Positions 7,298-15,678 of a DNA stretch of 16,381 bases are shown one piece after another. The notes beneath the pieces were generated by a model, which was not told the origin of the DNA, searched no databases, and saw only the letters and a program-made list of their open reading frames with translations. Each line of letters starts with the position of its first letter. Positions within the stretch are counted from its first letter, which is position 1. Both the position numbers and the translations under genes were made by a program. Source of the stretch: JAEUNJ01 sp052035955 (GTDB lineage: Bacteria > Pseudomonadota > Gammaproteobacteria > Burkholderiales > Rhodocyclaceae); the NCBI GenBank assembly GCA_052035955.1, contig JBPOHD010000079.1, positions 1-16,381 on the forward strand. The letters run 5' to 3'.

Positions 7298-8287
7298 TCA
7301 GAAGTCTATCCCGACGTTCAGGGAATCGAAGCGCTGCACGCCGCCTCCCCCCAGGGGCGTCCGGAACTCCTCGCTGCGCCGCAGGCGGGTGAAGGACAGG
7401 CGGACCTTCTCCACCCGCACCGACACCCCGGCCGACAGGTCGTAAACATGGCGGCGGCGCTCCACCGAGGGGCTGTCGCGGAAGAAGGTGCCGTCCAGGA
7501 AGATGTTGCGGGCGACCAGGCGCTGGTCGACGCCGGCGAACACATACCATTCGGTGCCCCCGGCGGACCGGGCGCCGGTGCCGTGGCCCTGCAGCATGGC
7601 GCCGCCGGGTTCCACGGTGTCCGGGCCGAAGCCGCCCAGGTGGGCGCCGAGACGCACCATGGCCCCGATGCGCGCCAGGGCCATCACCGTCCCGGCCGTG
7701 ATCCCGGCGTGGGGAACGACATCCAGCCGGTCGCCGCCGTAGCGCCGCTTGTGCAGGTAGGAAGCCAGGAAGGCCGGCTCGTCGGGCAGCTGGTTGGCCC
7801 ATCCCAGGGGCTTCGGCGCCCCGACCAGCTCGTGCCAGCCGGTCTGCACCTGCCTGCCCAGCGCCGACGGCCCCACCATGCCGACGTCGATCTCGACGGT
7901 ATCCAGGCGTCCTTCCCGCGCCCGCTGGGCGACGCCACCGAGGTAGAGCCAGGCCGCCCAGGGACGGTCGAAGGGTTGGGATGCCGCGACGCCGATGGCC
8001 CGCGGCGTATAGAGGTTCTGGCCCAGGAAGAGCCCGACGCGGACCTCGTCACCGGCACCGGGCGCGAAGCGGTCCAGCAGGTCCCGGGCCGGCGCGTGCA
8101 GCATCGGCAGGGGCGCGCCGCCGCCGAACTTGATGCCGTTCGTGTAGTAGCGGTCGGTGCGGGCCAGCAGGTCGTTCTCGACGAAGACCTGCAACTCCCC
8201 GCCGGCGGCCTGCTGGGACCGGGCCGGGACCGGCGCCAGGCACAGGGCGGCGCCGAGGCAGAGCAGGCGGAAGGAATTGCCGGACAC
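7298..8287 (-). CDS. LpxR-like outer-membrane lipid A deacylase
   Basis: A 329-aa protein of the LpxR (DUF2219) family, outer-membrane beta-barrels that remove the 3'-acyloxyacyl group of lipid A. The GTG start at 8287 gives a clean signal peptide (MSGNSFRLLCLGAALCLAP, then PARSQQA). Family landmarks are VENDLLARTDRYYTNGIKF at 35-54 (N38, D39, Y47, Y48) and the block Q147, W151, H152, GWANQLPDEP at 162-171, which contains the family's putative catalytic His region. The protein ends in phenylalanine, as expected of a BAM-inserted barrel. No strong Shine-Dalgarno precedes the GTG. An out-of-frame ATG at 8301 gives an unrelated protein and was not used. It is divergent from the Bug gene and probably co-transcribed with the GST gene. 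Confidence 0.85.
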   Translation of the reverse strand: MSGNSFRLLCLGAALCLAPVPARSQQAAGGELQVFVENDLLARTDRYYTNGIKFGGGAPLPMLHAPARDLLDRFAPGAGDEVRVGLFLGQNLYTPRAIGVAASQPFDRPWAAWLYLGGVAQRAREGRLDTVEIDVGMVGPSALGRQVQTGWHELVGAPKPLGWANQLPDEPAFLASYLHKRRYGGDRLDVVPHAGITAGTVMALARIGAMVRLGAHLGGFGPDTVEPGGAMLQGHGTGARSAGGTEWYVFAGVDQRLVARNIFLDGTFFRDSPSVERRRHVYDLSAGVSVRVEKVRLSFTRLRRSEEFRTPLGGGGVQRFDSLNVGIDF

Positions 8288-8486
8288 GGGGGGCGATCCA
8301 TACGTTGGAGGGGTGTGCCGCGGGGCGGGCCATCCGGCCCGCGTCACGGACAGGGGTGGATCATATCCGCTCCGCCTTGCCGACTCCTTCTTGCGCTGGA
8401 TCATGGCAAGTCCCGTCCGGCGGGCGGAGGATGACATCGAAAGCCGGGGAATTTCGCCCCATTCATTCACCGCAAGGAGGAAGATC

Positions 8487-9476
8487 ATGACACTCGGCAG
8501 AATCGCAGTGGCCTGGGCAGTCGCCGCCGGCATCGCCGGATGCGCCACCGTCCAGGAAGCGCCTTATCCGGTGCAGCCGGTGAAGGTCATCGTCCCCTAT
8601 CCCGTCGGCAATGCCGGCGACCTGATGGGCCGCGTCCTGGCCGAGAAGCTGACGCAGCTCTGGGGCCAGCCGGTGACGGTCGAGAACCGCCCCGGGCCGA
8701 CCACCGTGCCGGGCGTCGATGCGGTCGCCAAGGCCAGGCCCGACGGTTATACGGTGCTCGTGCATTCGATCTCCTTCGCCGTCGATGCGGGGCTCTACAG
8801 CAACCTGCCTTTCGATCCCGAGAAGGACTTCACGCCCATCGCTGGCTTCGCCAAGCAGCCCTTCGCCCTCGTCGTCGGCAGCGGCCTCGGCGTGAAGAGC
8901 ATTGCGGACCTGATGGCCAAGGCGAAGGCCGAGCCCTTGAAGTTTGGCTCCCTCGGCACGACGACGCAGATCTACTTCGTCAGCGAGCAGTTCAAGAAGC
9001 AGACCGGCCTGAAGGCGACGAACGTGAGCTACAAGTCGGCCCTGGAGGCCAACGGGGCCGTGGTGAAGGGCGAGGCGGCCTTCTGGTTCCCGCCCATCGC
9101 CGGGGCCGTCGGGGGCATTCGTGACGGCAAGCTCCTGCCGCTGGCGGTGACCGCGGCGAAGCGCTCGCCCCTGCTGCCGCAGGTGCCGACCATGGCCGAG
9201 GCCGGCGTCAAGGGCATGGAAAGCTACGCCTGGTTCGGACTCTGGGCGCCGGCCGGCCTGCCGTCCGGCGTGGCGGAGAAGCTCGCCAGGGGCGTGGAAC
9301 AGGCCCTGCAGTCGCCCGACGTGCTGGAAAAGCTCGGGAAGATGGGGGCCGAACCGATGCCCATGGCGGGCGGGCAATTCGGACGTTTCGTGCGCAGCGA
9401 GATCGAGTCCAGCCGGACCTTCGTGGGTGAACTCGGCATCAAGCCCCAGGCCTACGGTCCGCCGCCGAAACCATGA
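8487..9476 (+). CDS. Bug/TctC-family tripartite tricarboxylate transporter substrate-binding lipoprotein
   Basis: A 329-aa periplasmic binding protein of the Bug (TctC) family, the receptor part of tripartite tricarboxylate transporters. The ATG has AAGGAGG 6 nt upstream. The N-terminus carries a lipobox IAGC (C18), so it should be a membrane-anchored lipoprotein. Family motifs follow: YPVQPVKVIVPYPVGNAGDLMGRVLAEKL, QPVTVENRPG, DGYTVLVHS, and near the end SYAWFGLWAPAGLP. No tctA/tctB permease genes are nearby; orphan Bug proteins are common in betaproteobacteria and may share a distant permease or act in sensing. The ligand is unknown. It ends before a good terminator. Confidence 0.92.
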   Translation: MTLGRIAVAWAVAAGIAGCATVQEAPYPVQPVKVIVPYPVGNAGDLMGRVLAEKLTQLWGQPVTVENRPGPTTVPGVDAVAKARPDGYTVLVHSISFAVDAGLYSNLPFDPEKDFTPIAGFAKQPFALVVGSGLGVKSIADLMAKAKAEPLKFGSLGTTTQIYFVSEQFKKQTGLKATNVSYKSALEANGAVVKGEAAFWFPPIAGAVGGIRDGKLLPLAVTAAKRSPLLPQVPTMAEAGVKGMESYAWFGLWAPAGLPSGVAEKLARGVEQALQSPDVLEKLGKMGAEPMPMAGGQFGRFVRSEIESSRTFVGELGIKPQAYGPPPKP

Positions 9477-9533
9477 CCGATGTTTTCCGGCATCGAGCCG
9501 CGGGCGGTATCCGCGGCCGATGCCGCCTTCCGG

Positions 9534-9561
9534 AAGCGCCCATGTCCCGGGCGCTTTTTTT
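9534..9561 (+). terminator. Rho-independent terminator after the Bug gene
   Basis: A perfect 8-bp stem, AAGCGCCC at 9534-9541 with GGGCGCTT at 9549-9556, and a 7-nt loop. Seven T at 9555-9561 follow. It lies 57 nt past the Bug stop codon and separates it from the FIST/kinase pair. Confidence 0.88.
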
Positions 9562-9646
9562 GCGTTGGCGGGCGGTGCCGCGGCCATCGCCCAGGGCCTT
9601 TTTCGGTAAGAATGCAGCACGGTCCCATCCACGGAGTCCCCTTCCC

Positions 9647-10798
9647 ATGCGCGTCGCCCAAACCGTCCTTCGATCCGCCGCCGGCGCCGAAGAATCCCTG
9701 CGTCCGCTGGCCGACCTCACGCCGGACTGGGTGCTGGTCTTCGGCAGCCCCGGCTACTTCGCTTCCCCGGACCTGTCGGCGCTGCTGCGCCGGACCTTTC
9801 CGTCGGCCGTGCTCCTGGGCTGTTCCACCGCCGGCGAGATCTCCGCCGAGGGGGTTTCCGACGGACGCTGCACCGTGACGGCGGTGCGTTTCGACCACGT
9901 CCGCGTGACGCCGGCCGGCACGCGGCTCGCCGCCATGGCGGATTCCCGGGCCGCCGGCGAACGCATCGGCAAGGCCCTGGCGGACCCGGGCCTGCGGGCC
10001 GTCATGGTCCTGGGGCCCGGCGTGCGGATCAACGGCAGCGACCTCGTGGAGGGCATCGCCGCGGGGATCGGCCGCGAAATCCCGATCACCGGAGGCCTGG
10101 CCGGCGACGGCGGCGCCTTCGTGCGAACCTGGACCCTGGACGGCGACGGTGCCCGGGACGATGCGGTGGTGGCCGTCGGATTCCACGGGGACGGCCTCGA
10201 TTTCGCCCACGGCTCCTTCGGCGGCTGGGAGCCCTTCGGACCCGCCCGCAAGGTCACCCGCTGCGAGGGCAACGTGCTCTTCGAACTCGACGGCGAGCCG
10301 GCCCTGGAGATCTACAAGCGCTACCTGGGCGAACACGCGGCCGGCCTGCCGGCCTCCGGCCTGCTGTTCCCCTTCGCCATGGTCGGCGAGGACGAGAAGT
10401 CGGTCGGCCTGATCCGCACCATCCTCGGCGTCGATGAGGCCACCGGCAGCCTGACCCTCGCCGGCGCCATCGAGGCGAACGGCCATCTCAAGCTGATGCA
10501 TGCCAATACGGACCGGCTGGTCGACGGGGCGGAGGCGGCGGCCGAGGCGGCACGCCGGATGCATGCCGCGGCCGGCGACAGCCTGGCGATCCTGGTCAGT
10601 TGCGTCGGCCGCAAGCTGGTCATGGGGGACCGGGTGGACGAGGAAGTCGAGGCGACGGCCGAGGTGTTCGGGGCCGGCGCCGCCCTGACCGGGTTCTATT
10701 CCTACGGCGAGATCAGCCCCTTCGCCCCCGGCAGCGCCTGCCGTCTCCACAACCAGACCATGACCGTCACCTGGATCGGCGAGAAGCCCCAATCCTGA
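9647..10798 (+). CDS. FIST N/C-domain protein
   Basis: A 383-aa soluble protein of the FIST family, proposed to sense small ligands (possibly amino acids) and often encoded beside histidine kinases or chemoreceptors. The FIST_N part covers about residues 25-215 (VLVFGSPGYF, LLGCSTAGEISAEGV, TGGLAGDGG). The FIST_C part covers about 225-365 (ALEIYKRYLG, LFPFAMVG, and GFYSYGEISPFAPGSACRLHNQTMTVTW at the end). The ATG is preceded by GGAG. An upstream extension of the frame would run into the preceding terminator and was rejected. It lies 44 nt before the hybrid kinase gene; the pair very probably forms an operon in which FIST acts with that kinase. Confidence 0.9.
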   Translation: MRVAQTVLRSAAGAEESLRPLADLTPDWVLVFGSPGYFASPDLSALLRRTFPSAVLLGCSTAGEISAEGVSDGRCTVTAVRFDHVRVTPAGTRLAAMADSRAAGERIGKALADPGLRAVMVLGPGVRINGSDLVEGIAAGIGREIPITGGLAGDGGAFVRTWTLDGDGARDDAVVAVGFHGDGLDFAHGSFGGWEPFGPARKVTRCEGNVLFELDGEPALEIYKRYLGEHAAGLPASGLLFPFAMVGEDEKSVGLIRTILGVDEATGSLTLAGAIEANGHLKLMHANTDRLVDGAEAAAEAARRMHAAAGDSLAILVSCVGRKLVMGDRVDEEVEATAEVFGAGAALTGFYSYGEISPFAPGSACRLHNQTMTVTWIGEKPQS

Positions 10799-10842
10799 GG
10801 CGACCGGACACGGCCGTCATTTCCTCCCTCCGCGCACCCGGG

Positions 10843-13800
10843 ATGCACCGGACCCTCCAACGCCAGATCAAGCGCGCGTTCCTGCTGCCCGAGGCGGACG
10901 CGCTGCCGGCCCTGCTGGAGGCCGCGAAGGCCGCCGCGGCGATGCCCGGGCTGGATGCGCGGGTGGCGCACCTGCTGGCCAACATCGGCCCACTGCTGGA
11001 CCGGGTGGATGCGACCTACGAGCAGGCGGATCGCGACCTGGACCTGCGCACCCGCAGCCTGGAGCTGAGTTCGGCCGAGCTGGGCGAGGCCAACCGCCGG
11101 CTGCGGGAGGACCTGGCCGCCCGCAGCCGGGCCGTCGAGTCCCTGCGGGCGACCGTCAGCGGCATGACGGGGTTGAACGCGGACGCCGGAGGCGGCGAGG
11201 GGGCGGAGCTGGAGGCCTTGTCGCGATTGATCGCCCAGTTGGTCCGGGACCGGGAGACGCAACGCCATCACCAGTCCAACCTGGAATTCGCCCTCGACCA
11301 GCACGCCATCGTCAGCATCACGGATACCGACGGAAGCATCCTCTACGCCAACGACCGCTTCTGCGCCATCAGCGGCTATGCGCGCGAGGAACTGCTCGGT
11401 CGCAACCATCGGCTGGTCAAGTCCCGACGGCACCCGCCGCAGTTCTTCGCGGAGATGTGGCAGACCATCGCCGGCGGCGAAGTCTGGCGGGGCGAGATCT
11501 GCAACCGCAACAAGGAGGGTGGCGAATACTGGGTGGCGGCCACCATCGTCCCCTTCCTGGACGAGCAGGGCCGGCCCTACCGGTACATCGCCATCCGTAC
11601 CGACATCACGGCCAGCAAGCGGGCGGAGCGCCAGCTCGAGGACCAGTTGCGCTTCAGCCGCCAGCTCATGGACGCGGTGCCGGTGCCCATCTATTACAAG
11701 GGCCTGGACGGGCGCTACCTGGGCTGCAACCGGGCGTTCGCCGACGCCCACGCGATCCGCGACATGGAGGCCTGGATCGGCACCACCGCCTTCGAGCTCC
11801 TGCCGGAGGAGACGGCCCGATTCCAGGACGCCAAGGACCGGGAACTGCTGGCCGCCGGCGGCACCCAGAGCTACGAGGCGTCGCGCATCGAGGCCGACGG
11901 GACGCGCCGTTCCAGCATGTTCCACAAGGCCTGCCTGACTCGGGCCGACGGCCAGGCCTGGGGCATCATCGGTGCGATCGTGGACCTGACGGAGCGGCGG
12001 CTGTGGGAAGACGGGCTGATCCGGGCCCGCGACGAGGCAGAGGCCGCCAGCCGCGCCAAGAGCGACTTCCTGGCCAACATGAGCCACGAGATCCGGACGC
12101 CCATGAACGGCATCCTCGGCATGACGGAGCTGGCGCTGGAGACCCGCCTCGACCAGGAGCAGCGTGAATACCTGCAGATCGTCCGGTCCTCCGCCGAATC
12201 CCTGCTCACCATCCTCAACGACATCCTGGATTTCTCGAAGATCGAGGCCGGCAAGCTGCTGGTGGAACACATTCCCTTCGACCTGCGGGGCGTCATCGCC
12301 GAATCGCTCAAGAGCCTCGCCATCCGGGCCCACGAGAAGGGACTGGAACTGGTCTCCGACCTGGATCCGGAAATTCCCGCTCGGCTGCTGGGCGACCCGG
12401 GCCGGGTGCGCCAGGTCCTGGTCAACCTGGTCGGCAATGCCATCAAATTCACGGAGACCGGCGAAGTCGTCGTACGGGCCGGACCGGGTGCCGATCCGTC
12501 GGCGCTGCCGGCCCTGCAAGTCACGGTCAGCGACACCGGCATCGGCATCGACGCCGGCAAGCTCGACAGCGTCTTCGAGGCCTTCAGCCAGGCGGATACG
12601 TCCACCACCCGCCGGTATGGCGGGACGGGCCTCGGACTCACCATCTGCAGCCGGCTCGTGAGCCTGATGGGCGGGCGGATCTGGGCGGAAAGCCGGCCCG
12701 GCAGCGGCAGCAGCTTCCACTTCACCCTGCCGCTGGATGCCGACCACGCCGCCCCGCCGCCGGTCCGGTCGACACCGGACCTGGCCGGCCGCCTCGCCGT
12801 CGTCGTCGATGACAACGCGGTCAGCCGCGGGGCCCTGGCGCGCTCCCTGCTCGGCTGGGGCATGCGCGTCGTCGAGCGGGAGTCGGGTGTCGATGCCCTG
12901 GCCTGGTTCGACGGGACGGGCGAACTGCCCGATGCGGTGCTGCTCGACCTGCAGATGCCGGGGATGAACGGTTTCGCCGTCGCGGCGGAGATTCGCCGGC
13001 GTCCGGCCCTGGCCTCGGTGCCCGTGGTGGTCCTGTCCTCCGGCGCCATGCGCGGAGACGCCACCCGCTGCCGCGACCTGCGCCTCAACGGCTACTTCCC
13101 CAAACCGGTCGCCGCCCACGAATTGCGGGCGGCGCTGGAATCCGTGATCGGCGGCGGGACCGGGGGCGACCTGCCGGACCTCGTGACCCGGCACGTGCTG
13201 CGGGAACAGTCGGCCTGCCTGCAGGTGCTCCTGGCCGAGGACAACGAGGTCAACCAGCTCCTGGCCATCAACCTGCTGGAAAGGTGGGGCCACCGGGTGC
13301 AGGTGGCCGGGAACGGCCGGGAGGCGGTCGAACTGGCGGACCGGGAAGGCGTCGACCTGATCCTGATGGACGTCCAGATGCCGGTCATGGACGGCCTCGA
13401 GGCCACGCGGGCGATTCGGGCCGCGGAGTCGGCACGAGGCCGGCGCCGCCGGCCGATCGTCGCCATGACGGCCAATGCCATGCGGGGCGACCGGGAGATC
13501 TGCCTGGCCGCCGGCATGGACGATTACCTGACGAAACCCATCAGGACCCAGGACCTGGCCGCCGCCCTGACCCGGTGGTCCGAACGCATCGGCGATGCCA
13601 CCGTCGGCAAGGCCGAGCCCGACTTCGACTACGGGGCCGCCGCGGGGGGAATGGATGCCGAGATCCGGGAGATCCTGATTCCCGCCTTCCTGCAGCACCA
13701 GGCCGCGGAAATCGACGCCCTGAGGCAGGCCTTCGCGGAGGGCAAGGCCGAGGTCCTGGCGCGGCTGGCCCACGGGCTGAAGGGAACCCTGGCCGCTTTC

Positions 13801-13950
13801 GGTGCCGAGCCCGCCCGGCGCCGGGCCGCCGAGATCGAGACCCTCGCCGCCCAGGGAGACCTCGGCGCCTGCGGGCCCCTGCTGGACCCCCTGATCCGGG
13901 AAACGGGCCGGCTGGTGGCTGCCCTGGCGAACTTCCGGCCGGACGCCTAG
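10843..13950 (+). CDS. BarA-like hybrid histidine kinase (PAS-PAS-HisKA-HATPase-REC-REC-HPt)
   Basis: A 1035-aa cytoplasmic phosphorelay kinase without obvious membrane segments. In order: an N-terminal helical part with a coiled coil (about 45-130, including YEQADRDLDLRTRSLELSSAE, typical of FIST-linked kinases), PAS1 (about 147-262), PAS2 (about 270-390), HisKA with H415 in NMSHEIRTP, HATPase_c (N532, D564, GTGLGL at 594-599), REC1 with D702, REC2 with D843, and an HPt domain with H977 in LAHGLKG. All four phosphotransfer residues are present, so a complete internal relay is possible. The start ATG at 10843 lacks a strong Shine-Dalgarno, but the frame upstream overlaps the FIST gene and has no family similarity. 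No dedicated output regulator is adjacent; the HPt probably passes phosphate to an unlinked regulator. Confidence 0.92.
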   Translation: MHRTLQRQIKRAFLLPEADALPALLEAAKAAAAMPGLDARVAHLLANIGPLLDRVDATYEQADRDLDLRTRSLELSSAELGEANRRLREDLAARSRAVESLRATVSGMTGLNADAGGGEGAELEALSRLIAQLVRDRETQRHHQSNLEFALDQHAIVSITDTDGSILYANDRFCAISGYAREELLGRNHRLVKSRRHPPQFFAEMWQTIAGGEVWRGEICNRNKEGGEYWVAATIVPFLDEQGRPYRYIAIRTDITASKRAERQLEDQLRFSRQLMDAVPVPIYYKGLDGRYLGCNRAFADAHAIRDMEAWIGTTAFELLPEETARFQDAKDRELLAAGGTQSYEASRIEADGTRRSSMFHKACLTRADGQAWGIIGAIVDLTERRLWEDGLIRARDEAEAASRAKSDFLANMSHEIRTPMNGILGMTELALETRLDQEQREYLQIVRSSAESLLTILNDILDFSKIEAGKLLVEHIPFDLRGVIAESLKSLAIRAHEKGLELVSDLDPEIPARLLGDPGRVRQVLVNLVGNAIKFTETGEVVVRAGPGADPSALPALQVTVSDTGIGIDAGKLDSVFEAFSQADTSTTRRYGGTGLGLTICSRLVSLMGGRIWAESRPGSGSSFHFTLPLDADHAAPPPVRSTPDLAGRLAVVVDDNAVSRGALARSLLGWGMRVVERESGVDALAWFDGTGELPDAVLLDLQMPGMNGFAVAAEIRRRPALASVPVVVLSSGAMRGDATRCRDLRLNGYFPKPVAAHELRAALESVIGGGTGGDLPDLVTRHVLREQSACLQVLLAEDNEVNQLLAINLLERWGHRVQVAGNGREAVELADREGVDLILMDVQMPVMDGLEATRAIRAAESARGRRRRPIVAMTANAMRGDREICLAAGMDDYLTKPIRTQDLAAALTRWSERIGDATVGKAEPDFDYGAAAGGMDAEIREILIPAFLQHQAAEIDALRQAFAEGKAEVLARLAHGLKGTLAAFGAEPARRRAAEIETLAAQGDLGACGPLLDPLIRETGRLVAALANFRPDA

Positions 13951-13974
13951 GCGTCCGGTGGCAGGGCGTTTTTT
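13939..13974 (+). terminator. Palindrome spanning the kinase stop codon, probable terminator
   Basis: CCGGACGCC (13939-13947) and GGCGTCCGG (13950-13958) form a perfect 20-bp palindrome whose centre lies in the TAG stop (13948-13950). Six T follow at 13969-13974, 10 nt beyond the stem. The gap makes it an imperfect intrinsic terminator, but the position fits the end of the FIST/kinase operon. Confidence 0.55.
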
Positions 13975-14046
13975 CCGAGCGGACGCGCCCGGACGCGGGT
14001 CATGGCGCAGCTTGGCTGCGGCAGTTCGTCGAGTCGTCCGGGCACG

Positions 14047-14146
14047 CCAAGGGTGGCGGGGGACCGCCGCTGCTCATGTCCCCCGGGCCGGGCGGCGCCC
14101 GGCCCTCCTCCTTTACTTCGCTGCGACGGTCCCCCGCCACCCTTGG
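14047..14146. repeat. Perfect 20-bp inverted repeat enclosing a second hairpin
   Basis: The left arm at 14047-14066 and the right arm at 14127-14146 are exact reverse complements over 20 bases. Inside lies another perfect hairpin, GGGCCGGGC (14085-14093) and GCCCGGCCC (14097-14105) with a GGC loop. The rest of 13951-14327 (377 nt without a gene) shows no coding sequence I can support and no clear promoter, apart from the terminator at its left end and the urtA Shine-Dalgarno at its right end. The element could be a palindromic mobile repeat, a remnant of one, or a structured leader. Confidence 0.8.
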
Positions 14147-14327
14147 CCGGAGGGGCCCGGGGTTGGCGGCCGCCCAAACCCAAGGCATTTCCTGATCGGG
14201 GCGGCATCCTCCCCTACGCCATCTGACGTATTCCGGGAAGCCGGGGGTCTCCGTAGATTTGACGCCGTGCAACATCGAGATGACGGTGGGCACGCCGCCG
14301 AATTTGAACCTATACAAGGAGTCCTCC

Positions 14328-15596
14328 ATGCAACGTCGCAATTTCGTCAAGGCAGTCACCCTGTCCGTGGCGCTCGCCGCCGCCGGCTTCACCAGCCTGC
14401 AGGCCCAGGCCGCCGACACCATCAAGGTCGGCATCCTGCATTCCCTGTCCGGCACCATGGCCATTTCCGAGACCGCGCTCAAGGAAACGGCCCTGATGAC
14501 CATCGAGGAGATCAACGCCAAGGGCGGCGTGATGGGCAAGAAGCTCGAGGCCGTGGTCGTCGATCCCGCCTCCAACTGGCCCCTGTTCGCCGAAAAGGCC
14601 CGCCAGCTGCTGACCCAGGACAAGGTCGCCGTGGTCTTCGGCTGCTGGACCTCGGTGTCGCGCAAGTCGGTGAACCCGGTCTTCAAGGAACTCAACGGCC
14701 TGCTCTTCTACCCCGTGCAGTACGAGGGCGAGGAACTCGAGAAGAACGTCTTCTACACCGGCGCGGCGCCCAACCAGCAGGCCATTCCGGCCGTCGAGTA
14801 CCTGATGTCCAAGGACGGCGGCTCGGCCAAGCGCTGGGTCCTGCTCGGCACCGACTAAGTCTATCCGCGCACCACCAACAAGATCCTGCGCGCCTTCCTC
14901 AAGAGCAAGGGCGTCGCCGAAGCAGACATCATGGAGGAGTACACCCCCTTCGGCCATAGTGACTACCAGACCATCATCGCCAAGATCAAGAAGTTTGCCG
15001 GCGAAGGCAAGAAGACGGCCGTGGTGTCCACCATCAACGGCGACTCCAACGTGCCCTTCTACAAGGAACTCGGCAATGCCGGCCTCAAGGCCACGGATGT
15101 GCCGGTGGTGGCCTTCTCGGTGGGTGAAGAAGAACTGCGCGGCGTCGATACCAAGCCGCTGGTCGGCCACCTGGCTGCCTGGAACTACTTCCAGTCGATC
15201 AAGAACCCGGAGAACGACAAGTTCATCAAGCAGTACCGCGACTGGGCCAAGAAGCAGAAGCTGCCGAAGGCCGATACGGTCGTGACCAACGACCCGATGG
15301 AAGCCACCTACATCGGCATCCACATGTGGAAGCAGGCGGTCGAAAAGGCCAAGAGCACCGATACCGACAAGGTCATCGCGGCCATGGCCGGCCAGACCTT
15401 CAAGGCACCGTCGGGCTTCACCATCAAGATGGACGAAAAGAACCACCACCTGCACCGCGCCGTGTTCATCGGCGAAGTGAAGGCGGACGGCCAGTTCAAC
15501 GTGGTGTGGAAGACCAAGGGACCGGTCAAGGCCCAACCCTGGTCGCCCTTCATCGCCGGCAACGACAAGAAGAAGGATGAACCCGAGGGCAAGTAA
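14328..15596 (+). pseudogene. urtA: Urea ABC transporter substrate-binding protein UrtA, interrupted by an in-frame stop
   Basis: The frame encodes a full-length UrtA (422 codons before the final stop), the periplasmic urea-binding protein of the UrtABCDE transporter. It starts at ATG 14328 after AAGGAG, with a secretory signal peptide (MQRRNFVKAVTLSVALAAAGF) and mature start near ADTIKVGILHSLSGTMAISE. Family blocks include VVFGCWTSVSRKSV, LFYPVQYEGEE and GAAPNQQA. After LLGTD the codon at 14856-14858 is TAA, where relatives have tyrosine (LLGTDYVYPRTTN). The same frame then continues without damage (VYPRTTNKILRAFLKS through ATYIGIHMWKQAVEKA) to TAA at 15596. Either the gene is freshly inactivated by one base change or the base is a sequencing error. 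The 176-residue truncated product would lack the second lobe. Confidence 0.85.
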
Positions 15597-15629
15597 GCCT
15601 CCTCGACCTTCCCGTTCTGCAAGCTGAAC

Positions 15630-15656
15630 CGGTACGGCGACCTGGTCGCCGTACCG
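15630..15656. repeat. Strong palindrome between urtA and urtB
   Basis: Thirteen-base arms (CGGTACGGCGACC at 15630-15642, GGTCGCCGTACCG at 15644-15656) around a single T. As RNA it folds into a 12-bp stem with a 3-nt loop. No T-tract follows, so it is more likely an mRNA-stabilising or attenuating hairpin that favours the binding-protein message over the permease message, as seen in other ABC operons, than a full terminator. This role is inferred. Confidence 0.75.
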
Positions 15657-15678
15657 CCAGCACCCACTTTCCCGAAAA

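Noticed and set aside
14085..14105. Hairpin 14085-14105 as an intrinsic terminator
   Set aside because: No T-tract follows on either strand. It is better viewed as part of the larger inverted repeat.
14288..14310. Possible sigma-54 promoter (GGGCACG) just upstream of urtA
   Set aside because: The -12 TTGC element is missing at the required spacing.
14931..15596. An independent gene starting at ATG 14931
   Set aside because: It is the in-frame C-terminal half of urtA beyond the nonsense codon, with no Shine-Dalgarno of a separate gene evident and no separate family identity.
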